Part shown: in pieces, positions 55,908 through 64,000 of the stretch
Layout of the letters: each line of letters opens with the position of its first letter
How positions within the stretch are numbered: the stretch's first letter is position 1
DNA from: Chamaecyparis obtusa
Taxonomy: Eukaryota; Streptophyta; Pinopsida; Cupressales; Cupressaceae
Reading direction: 5' to 3'
NCBI GenBank assembly: GCA_027943335.1
Contig: BSBK01006741.1
Span: 620,001 to 684,000, forward strand
Length of the DNA: 64,000 nucleotides
Made by a program: the position numbers and the translations under genes
The notes under the pieces: generated by a model
The model's input: only the letters and a program-made list of their open reading frames with translations
Told to the model about the DNA's origin: nothing
Databases searched by the model: none

Positions 55908-57112
55908 TGTTAGAAAGCAAAGATCCCCAAGATAACTGAGAGGGGGGGGGGGTGAATTAGTTATCTGATAATTAAACCATTTATCAACTTCAATATCAAC
56001 TTCAATAGCTTTGAACCATATAATCAATGCAGTAACCAACCATAGAAAGATAATCATACACAATGACATAATAACACAAGATATGTTAACTAGGGAACCT
56101 CTTGATCAAAGAGTAAACCCTGGTGGGAATGATGCCCACAAAATGATGTACTAATATGAAAGTTCCTTGTAAAAGGATGGACCCTGTTAGGAGTCTTATG
56201 AAATACATTCAACACATATGAATATCTGTTAGGAGATTTTGAATCCCTGTTAAAAGATTCTAACCCTGTTAGGAGTTATGGAAGACAGAAGGACCCACTA
56301 CCCAAATAGCTTCAAGGAAAGATCTCTGAACTCACTGTCCAATAGATCTTAGGATTATTTAGTAGAATAATATGAAATATGTTACCTCTTCACACTATGC
56401 CAAAATCATACTCTTTTCTACACAAGATCACAAATCCAAATCTCTGTACTTTGCAAGTCTTCCTTCATCACTGAATTAGCTCTATTCTTCACCTCATGCA
56501 TTTATTTGCATCAAAACTTTCAAAATTTCATATCACAACTATTACAATCCCATCAAAACAAGGAAAAAATTCCTTCCTTTATACCACACTCAAATAATTA
56601 CAAATGAGTTGACATCCAAATACAAAATAATAATTTGAACACACTACACCAAAATTACATAAAAACTATCGGCTTCCAGATACAATAACTTTCCAATCAT
56701 GCGACCTCAAAGTTTGTGCTATGAACCACATCACCAATAATGAGTCTCAAACTTCCTTTTAATTGCATAGAATCAGATTCCATCCTGGTTAGGAGATATC
56801 CTCTAATTACCAAAAACCGCTACTCAGGAACACTGCTAGAATACTGCTTCCACCAAAATGCTTATAACTTTCATGAATAAATGAATTTATTTTTGTGCTC
56901 TTAGCCATAGGATAATAACACATGAAAGAACATACCATCAACTACACATAACTCAATCTACAATATAACATGTGTGCAAAACAAAACTATGCTTGCTTCT
57001 CTGCTAAACTCCAGAATATCACTGTGTTAACATCAATGACAATCATAGTCATGAATGCAAGAACCATTGCTACAAAATGACTTCCAAAGGCTTCAAAATT
57101 CATTCCTAATAG
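55908..57112 (-). repeat. 5' LTR of F
   Basis: 1,205 bases, plus-strand TGTTAGAAAGC to CATTCCTAATA (the end expected to be TAACA has one change). The G run has 11 bases against 15 in the 3' copy. Confidence 0.9.
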
Positions 57113-57117
57113 TCCCA

Positions 57118-58660
57118 AGATTTCACAAAGATACAACAAGAACCACTCTTCCGGCAGTATGTGGAGAGATACTTGGAGCAAAACAAAGACAAGTTCCTAG
57201 AGAGTTTAATTAACAAAGGTGCCAAAGTCCCCTACAACTTTGATGTGGACAAGAAGATCAAGAAGCAAGGTCCATCCTAGGAAGAAGAGATCAAGAAACT
57301 TAAGAGTATGATGGAAAAGATATTGGCACCCAAGAGTTCATTCTTTCTTGATTCAATTCATCCTAATCCTTTTGACAAGAGTGTGAGCATGAAAGATTTT
57401 CCTAGAAAGGTTGAGATCCCTCAATATGATAAGTATGATGGTAATGGAGATCCACATGATCACATGCGTCAATTTTATATCATGTATTTTTAGTTCCATC
57501 AAGATGACTTGTACCTTATGAGATTGTTCCCAAGGAGTCTTAAGGGTCAAGCGATGAAATGGTTCACCAACATAACTCCCCTTGTCAAGACTTTCAAAGA
57601 GCTCATCCATATATTTGTCCAACACTTTGCATAAAACCTTTCAAGATCTGTCACCATGTTGGACTTATGCAACTTAAAGAAAAATCAAGGGGAATCCTTT
57701 GTCACTTTCTTGCAAAGGTGGAGATGATAATGCTCTCGCTACTCTAGGACCATTCCTGAAAATGAGAAGATTGACATCCTTGTTAGCAACTTGGTTCCTG
57801 AAATGTAGTATGAAGTTAGGAAAATGGTCTTTGATTCCTTTGACACTATGGTTGAAACTGCATGTAGGATTGAGGATGTTTCTAGAGAACAAGGAATTTT
57901 GGCCAAACATTGAAATAACAACAACAACAACAATGGTCAAAATAAAAACAACTCTAATAAGGATAAAGGGAAAAACTCACATTGGAATAGGAACAAACAA
58001 GTGGTCAATGATGGAGTTGTGGACTCTTCTCAACCCAAAGATCAAGCCATTCTTAACTTCTCTAGTGTAGTTCAAGCCATGAAACTCAATGCATATAATC
58101 AAAAAGAGCACAAGAAAAGATATCAAGATAAGCCCAAGAAAGAGACGAAAATTTTCAAAACTTGGTGATTCATATGAGGATATCTTGAAAACACTCATTG
58201 CCAACAACCTTGTACATCCTCAAGATCCCACAAAGCATTATATACCTGATGTTAATCCACATTGGTGGGATGAGAAAGCCTTCTACAAATTTCATAATGG
58301 CGTTGGACATGATATTGAAAACTATTGGAAACTTAAACATATCATCCAAGATCTCATTGAGAGTGGCAAACTTAAGATAGATGGATTGAACACCAACATT
58401 GATCATAAGGCATTCAAAAAGCCTTTGCCCAAGTATGAGAAGGGGGAAACCTCTAAATCTAAGAATGGAAAGGTTGAGGTCCATTACAAAAAGATTTTGT
58501 AGAATGAACAACATGAGAAACCCTAATCCTAGAAGTTATACAAGGAGAAATGAGAACACAAACAATAGTCAGAAAGGATGTTGTAGTAACTCAAAAGAAG
58601 TTAAGTTTTTTAAAGCCACAAATCAAGCAAGCACACTTAGTACACAAGGTAATTAGATAG
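57118..58660 (+). pseudogene. Gypsy gag of G, capsid and knuckle parts
   Basis: Continues the frame of 39395-40166. It has the plant Gypsy gag domain: KVEIPQYDKYDGNGDPHDH near 57410-57465, LKGQAMKWFTNI near 57540-57575, FKELIHIFVQHF near 57595, and NLKKNQGESFVTFLQRW near 57670-57720. A degenerate zinc-knuckle region near 58290-58370 reads FYKFHNGVGHDIENYWKLKH, with the cysteines replaced. At least six stops and a frameshift near 57725 mark it as a relic. No protease or pol follows; the sequence leaves G around 58660. Confidence 0.85.
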
Positions 58661-59169
58661 GTGAAGTATTTGATAGTAAGTGTGAATCTTTTCCTAACCC
58701 ATCTCAAAGCACTTGAAGTAATTAATTCATGAAGAATGTATTAGAGTAGAGGATTAGAATAGTGTAAAAGTTAGAGTAGATGGAATTAAGTCTTGCGAAG
58801 TTAATATGAGGTAGTATATGATGTAATGATGATATGGTTAAGAGTGCATGCATTAATATGAATGTATGCAAGTACAAGAAAATAATGAAGTTTTACAGGT
58901 AACTAGGAATAAATTTTTTGAAAGAAGTGGCAAAGGAATTGAATGCGATGTCAGAATCTTGAAAGATTGAAAGGATAAAAGCATATGATTAGTATTATTT
59001 GATCATTCAAGTGACTACAAGTGATAAGAAGAGCAATATAGTGGAGATTAAGAGTAGTTTGCAGGATTTGGAGAAGGATTTCGTATCGGATCTATGAAAA
59101 GCCCTAAATTGCATATTTGAGGTATTTTGCTAAGTAAATCTATCAAAGCAGTTAAGTTTTTCAAGAACT
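58661..59169 (+). other. Junction region before the accessory frame of C
   Basis: No gene. AT-rich sequence with no match I can see to the elements listed; it includes the end of G and the internal sequence of C upstream of its 3' frame. The exact junction is not visible. Confidence 0.4.
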
Positions 59170-62100
59170 ATGGATGCATCACTTGTTCACCATATAAAAG
59201 ATTTAGTTAGACCTAGAGTTAAAAGGGAACCAGTAGAACCCTTGGAAGAAGACCCTAGTCTTGCATTGTTATCCATTCTAGATGGAGTTCTGTATTTAGA
59301 AGATGTGAAAAGCTATTTAAAATGCAAGTTTGAAACCTTAAGTGATACAAACCTGGTCATTGAATATGAAAAGATATACAATCATGACATGTCATTCAAA
59401 GTAGGGTTTGAACATTTGAAAGATAATGAGGTTGTCAATTATCCACTTCATTATGAATTTCAGGATGATGAATGCACTAAGATCATTTTGAGTAGAATTC
59501 ACAATGGCAAATTTTGGTTAGATCATAGAGTGATAGATATCACTGCAGATCTAATTCTTGAGGTAACAGGTTTATCAAAATCTGGAGTTATTCCTTTTAA
59601 TGAGAAGAATGTAAAGAAAACTGTGTTGGACAACACTAAGTCATCTTACAATGGTAGAGGAATTGTAATTAGCAAGACCATATAGAATGATGTTAGATAT
59701 GCAAGCATGATTTTAACATCTAAGTTTTATGCAAATTCTAGAGAAGATGATATGGCAGCTAGTATGGTACATGCAACATATTTGATGTGTGTTGAAAAAT
59801 TTCAAGTTGATATGTGTGAAATTATAAGAATTAAGTTGTTTGAGAACCTTGAGGAGATTAAGAAAACTAAGAACTGATAGTTTAGATTCTCATCTCTAAT
59901 CACATATATGTTTTTCCATTTGTTAAGAAGATTTCCATATACTATTGGAGTAGATTGGAATGAAAACATGAATACAATGGACATAATCAATAAGGTGTAC
60001 CTAACACACCCTATAGATAAAGTAAATGAGAGCGCAACCTTGGTAATCAAGACTTTTTAGAACTAAATGAGAAAAAGATCAAGGATTCCACTAGTTATTG
60101 TAGAAAAATACAGAAATGAGATATGTTTTATGGTTGACATTGATTTCACTTATGTTGAAGCAATTGAACCTAGAGTGGAATTTATAGATCCACTTGGATA
60201 TGAAGTTTCTGAAGCTAAAATTGAAGAGTATATAAGAAGATTACTTAAGTGTAAGTTGGATGCAAATAGTTCTAGATTTGGAACATATGAGGAGAAGTTT
60301 AACTCTGAAAAGTCATTGCAAGTAGAGAAATTAGCTAAAAAGAGAGTTGACAACACAATAAAGAAAATTCTAAAAGATACAGGCATGACTGAACATGAGT
60401 TTATAGTTGCAAAGTAGACAACAACAACAATTAGAGATATAGGATAGAAAGAAGTTCTATTTGTTCCACCCCTAACATCAATAGCAGCTCACACTGAAGA
60501 AATTCAAGATTTGAAAGAAGAAATTGAAGTTGTGGAAGTGCAGGAAGTGAGGAAATCCACTAGATCCTCCACCACTCCACTAGCAAAAAGAGTAAAGGAA
60601 ATGGCAAGTGGGCTAGGAAAGAGACAAAAGACTATATATACCCTAGCACAAAGGAAAGTATCATAAGTAAAAGATGATGAAGAAATAGGAAACCATAGAA
60701 AGAAATGGAAGCCTAAGATAGAAAAAGTGAATGCCTTAATTATCAATGAAGCTGATTTCACTAAAATGAATAAATTTTATGAGTTGTACAATTTTTTTGA
60801 AAAATTGAACTTAGAAAATGCAGTTGTCAGGCACATGATACTAGCAGACAAAATTTTTGATAGCATTCAAGGAAAGATTCCTGATGAACTTTTTGAGAAT
60901 TTAGTAAACAGGAAGAAAAGAGCAGTTGAAGAAGACAAAAGCACAAGAGAAAATTATGTGAGGAAGCTATGTGAAATAAAAGATGAAGAGAACTTTAAGG
61001 AAATTATGAAAAATCTTAACAATCATCTGAGAATGAAAAGAAGAACTATATGAATAATGGGAGGAAATTATGAGGAAATTAACAAAGAAACATAAGAGAC
61101 AATTGTAAAGGATATGACCTCCGGCCTTAGTGAGCACACACGTGTATTTGATCAAGTATTGGAAGCTAAACATTAGAAAAGTCCTTCACCATCACTGCCA
61201 CCATCTATTAATATTGAAGATGAAACTATGAATGTAGAAGGAAAAAACATTACTTTAGACGGTGAAGAAAACCCATTTAGTAATCTGGAAAACATTGTTG
61301 ACAATTTGACTATTGAGCAATAGGACATGATAGTGAATGAGGAAGAAGGAAAGGAAATAAGAAAGGATGAAGAGGAAGAAATGACATAAGAATAATCACA
61401 AGTTAATGCAGAAGCAACATGATAGGAAGTCCCATAGGAACAGGGAGTAATAAGTCCTAATCCCAAGGAAGCAATAAAGAAACCACAAATTGAATCTATT
61501 TTTGCTAGTCTTGGATATGAAGTTATTGATGATGATCAAATAGAGTTGATCTCATCTATGAATAAGATTATTGTCAAGAATAAAAAGGTAAAAAGATTAG
61601 AAGGATCATTATTTGAAGTGATAGAGAAACTGAAGAGCATAATAACCAGTCAAATAAATGAGGCGGACCCACAGAGTAAAGAAAAAGAAATTGTGAAAGC
61701 ATATGATACTGAATTCACAAACTTATTAGACATGGCCACAGTTAAAGCACAAGTAGCTTATGAAGCTAAGATATTCCAAGATGTATGTTAGAATATTAGA
61801 AATGATATAGACAATTTGGATATTTGCATTAAGGAACTAAGAAGGAGTTTGGAAAGAGGAAAAGCTTTGTACATTCAGTGTACAAAATCAAAAAATCATA
61901 TATTAGAGATATTAGAGAAGATCAAGCTGAAAGAGGCAAAGATACAAACATCAGTAAACCTTTTGTCTAGCCCAAATGTGAAGATCTTAGACATTGAGAA
62001 AAATATAAGCAAACTCTATGATGATATCAGAATTTTGAATGATGAAAAGGACAAGAAATTGAGAAAATTCACTCCATTAAGAGAGCATGTATCAATTAAA

Positions 62101-62322
62101 TTGAGTATTATTGAGAATCAATTGGAGGAATGTCTTTCTTCTAAGACATCTTATGTAAAATTTTACTATGCAAACCTTCAGGCACGTGAAATTGCTTCTT
62201 ATGGTCTATGTACAGTCTTAAGTGTTTCAGATGCTATAAAGAAATCATGGGATAAGGAGTTAGTAAGCATGAAGATAAATTTTGTAGACTATTTTGCAAG
62301 CCTACCGGATTTGCAATTTTGA
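59170..62322 (+). pseudogene. Accessory 3' protein of element C, one frame with stops
   Basis: A single reading frame of 1,051 codons from MDASLVHHIKDLVRPR to a final stop at 62320. By my count about 18 internal stops interrupt it but no frameshift does. Order: a conserved N-terminal region shared with B (VLYLEDVKSYL, SRIHNGKFWLDHRVIDITAD, VTGLSKSG), a second shared block (NEICFMVDIDFTYVEAIEP, LGYEVSEA, RFGTYEEKF; residues about 315-380), a basic nuclear-signal-like part (LAKRVKEMASGLGKRQK), an acidic helical region, and a C-terminal coiled coil (residues about 790-980). The position between lost pol and the purine tracts is that of the envelope-like frame of Sirevirus-type Copia elements, but I see no signal peptide or membrane helix. 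Function unknown. The DIT-VTGL-G segment faintly recalls plant mobile domains; this is weak. Confidence 0.72.
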
Positions 62323-62383
62323 GATCCTAAGGTAAACTATCTTTTAGACAAGTTTTTGACACCCTCTTTTTGTCATTGTTGTC

Positions 62384-62564
62384 AAAGGGGGAGTAGTAGT
62401 AGAAAATTGTATAGAAAATATAGTATGATGCATACTCCTAGGGGGAGTATAGATATTCAGAGATATAATTATGTTGGAGATTTTTTTTTATGGCCATAAT
62501 TTTGAAATTTTGTGAGACTTAGCCAATTTTCTTATATGTTGCCACCAATGACAAAGGGAAAGAT
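62384..62564 (+). promoter_or_regulatory. Three purine tracts before the 3' LTR of C
   Basis: AAAGGGGGAG at 62384-62393, GGGGGAG at 62441-62447 and AAAGGGAAAGAT at 62553-62564, the last abutting the LTR. Surrounding phrases (TTGTCATTGTTGTCAAAGGG; CTCCTAGGGGGAGTAT) parallel those of B at 17460-17679. Confidence 0.78.
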
Positions 62565-63664
62565 TGTTGGCAATTTGGTTGAGTAGGATATCAAGTTGTT
62601 GTCATTATTGCAACATATAATCACTATGATGATCACACTATAGTAGCAAGCAATTTTTTAAGAGCGCAAGTAAAAATTGTCTAAGTACAACAGTATTTTC
62701 TAGTCTAATTAGAGATAGTTTTGGTTAGCGATGTCCACAGAAGAAGGTTCAGTGCATGTGCACTTGAACATGGATAGTTATATGTATATTATAGAAAAAT
62801 ATGAAAGCGCAAGCCTATACGACATGTACAAAAGGAGATATTGCAGAATAATAGAGACAGAGTTGAAGCCGACCTAAACAGAGTAAAGAAGATAGAATAA
62901 GAATGATAGTTAAGGGATTATTTTGTTTATCAAAATAATGACTTAACCATATAAGGTATGACATCCTAGATGTTAACCCTTAGGCAGCATGAATTAGTTT
63001 TTGTATTGAGGAAAGAGTTTATGCTTTCTAAAGCTGACTGTAAGTTATTATTCTTAATAACTTGTATATATGTAAATGTAATGCGAAGTAAGAAATATGT
63101 AATAAGATATTGTAATACTATGGTGAAAAGTTGTATATTGCAAAGAAAAGAAAGAAGACTCTGTATATGAAAGCGAAGAGCCTAGAAAGCTAAATTAGAA
63201 TAGGAAAGATATTCAACAACAGTGAAAGGTTATACACTTTACCTTTGTATTTAGATATCATTGTATTTTACATGTTTTGGTAGTGAGCTCATCTTGTAAA
63301 CATCCTATTTTGTAATAGCAACTCCTAGCAAGGTTGAGGCTTCTAACAAGGCTTAGAGTCCTTTAATCAGGACATAGCACTATATGCATGTAATAGACTC
63401 TTGACAAGGTCAACATCCTTAACTGGATACTTTTGATTAGTGGATCAAATGTGGGTATCATCTCCACTAGGGTTTTCCCTTGGCTAGGGTTTCCTTGAGA
63501 ACAAATCATGGTGTTATGAGCTCATTTATTTTATTTCTATGCTTTTTATTTAGTTTACTTTATTTTGCAAGTGTTAAGTTAATATGTTATATCCATATTT
63601 GGGCAAAAGTAAAAGTTTGTAGAATACTAATTCAACCCCCTCTCAGTATTCCCTATTTCTAACA
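62565..63664 (+). repeat. 3' LTR of element C
   Basis: 1,100 bases, TGTTGGCAATTTGG to CTATTTCTAACA. Uninterrupted counterpart of 26233-29052; comparison with it reveals the solo-LTR insertion there. It has CTTAACTGGAT and CTAACAAGG phrases near 63330-63420 and ATTCAACCCCCTCTCAG at 63630-63646. Confidence 0.92.
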
Positions 63665-64000
63665 TTGAGCTGTCAGGTGCTACAAGATCGGGTTGCCAAG
63701 GCTTACAATAACCTATCTTTGTTTTTAGAGATTCAAGTTCATTTATATTTGGTGACACATTCTTGGTTGATGTCAAAACTTGAAGTGTTCCTCAGTTGAA
63801 ATGGACAACATTTCATATCTTTCAAATCATCAGTCCTAGTATCGAAACTTTTGTTCCAATAGGTCTGAATGGCTGGGTAAACACTAGTAGCAACCTTGTT
63901 TGGCACACATAGTTTCTCAAACATTGCCAATGACTCTAGGCCGAAGTGTCCCTCAAGGTCCCTTCAGCATGAAATTGATGATCTTTAACGGGTCATATCT
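63665..64000. other. Right flank of element C
   Basis: No gene. Its last 60 bases (63941-64000) match 26147-26206 in the left flank of C at roughly 87 percent, so both flanks contain parts of the same older repeat. An open frame on the minus strand (63739-63930) has no recognised domain. Confidence 0.5.

Larger units (their letters stand above)
40167..57112 (-). mobile_element. Ty1/Copia element F, inserted in G gag
   Basis: A complete minus-strand Copia element: LTRs 55908-57112 (5') and 40167-41378 (3'), primer-binding site, gag, protease, integrase, RT, RNase H and purine tracts. Flanks are CTCCC (40162-40166) and GTCCC (57113-57117), a target duplication with one change. The gag frame of G reads on without shift when F and one flank copy are removed. 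F has only a few stops and indels, so it is younger than A, B, C and G. It is interrupted in gag by element E. Confidence 0.92.
26233..63664 (+). mobile_element. Copia-type element C, outer shell of a nested stack
   Basis: Two LTRs of the same family in the same orientation bound this region: 26233-29052 (interrupted) and 62565-63664. Removing the inserted solo LTR makes the left LTR about 1,104 bases, against 1,100 for the right. A tRNA-Met primer-binding site follows the left LTR, and purine tracts precede the right one. Its own internal sequence is only 29053-29430 and about 58700-62564; the rest is other elements. No RT or integrase of its own remains. Flanking bases are TCAAG (left) and TTGAG (right), so the target duplication is not clean. 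Confidence 0.85.

Noticed and set aside
59170..62322. Identification of the accessory frame of C as a true envelope protein
   Set aside because: Position would allow it, but I see no signal peptide, transmembrane helix or furin-like site, so I leave the function open.
26233..63664. Target duplication of element C
   Set aside because: The five flanking bases are TCAAG and TTGAG; two mismatches are too many to claim a duplication, although the LTR pair itself is clear.
1..64000. Host genes, tRNA or rRNA genes, CRISPR arrays
   Set aside because: No frame outside the elements has a host-protein signature with exon structure; tRNA-like matches are only primer-binding sites; no regularly spaced repeats with unique spacers.

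Overview
This window looks like a piece of intergenic DNA from a seed plant with a very large, repeat-rich nuclear genome; a gymnosperm (conifer-like) genome is my best guess. The evidence is indirect: AT-rich sequence, no recognisable host gene, and almost every recognisable stretch is a decayed, nested LTR retrotransposon of the Ty1/Copia or Ty3/Gypsy type, most with LTRs of about 1 kb and LTR pairs that differ by several percent. The genus cannot be told from the sequence alone.

Layout, left to right. 1-1086 holds nothing I recognise. 1087-6905 is a minus-strand Ty3/Gypsy chromovirus (A): gag, protease, RT-RNase H, integrase and chromodomain between two LTRs. Its 5' LTR is cut by a minus-strand Ty1/Copia element (A2, 6906 to about 10740) that has lost gag and its own 5' LTR. 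About 10740-18000 (B) is a patchwork of at least three related plus-strand Copia-type pieces: LTR ends, a coiled-coil gag start, a gag with four zinc-knuckle-like units, and a 3' accessory frame. About 18000-24000 carries a decayed DDE-transposase-like gene with a probable intron and palindromic repeats upstream, interrupted by a solo chromovirus-type LTR (19181-20469, target duplication GAGAG). About 24000-26232 is non-coding with a long direct repeat.

26233-63664 is one large Russian-doll locus. The outermost element C (Copia-type LTRs at 26233-29052 and 62565-63664) has a 1.7-kb solo LTR (26639-28349, target duplication GATGT) in its 5' LTR, a short coiled-coil gag piece, and a 1,051-codon 3' reading frame (59170-62322). 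Inside it lie two Gypsy elements of one family in opposite orientation: D (minus, about 29840-37454) and G (plus, from 37455). G's gag is split in frame by a Copia element F (40167-57112, minus). F's gag is in turn split by a Gypsy-type non-autonomous element E (45374-55361, plus, perfect target duplication TCAAT). The insertion order is therefore C, then G, then F, then E; D and the solo LTR are separate events.

The most interesting material is (1) the shared accessory frame in B and C, which survives in C as one frame with about 18 stops and no frameshift; (2) the pol-less Gypsy family D/E with a large conserved protein of unknown function; (3) the D/E/G leaders, which carry different short tandem-repeat arrays at equivalent places; and (4) the DDE-transposase-like gene. 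Nothing here looks intact enough to be active.
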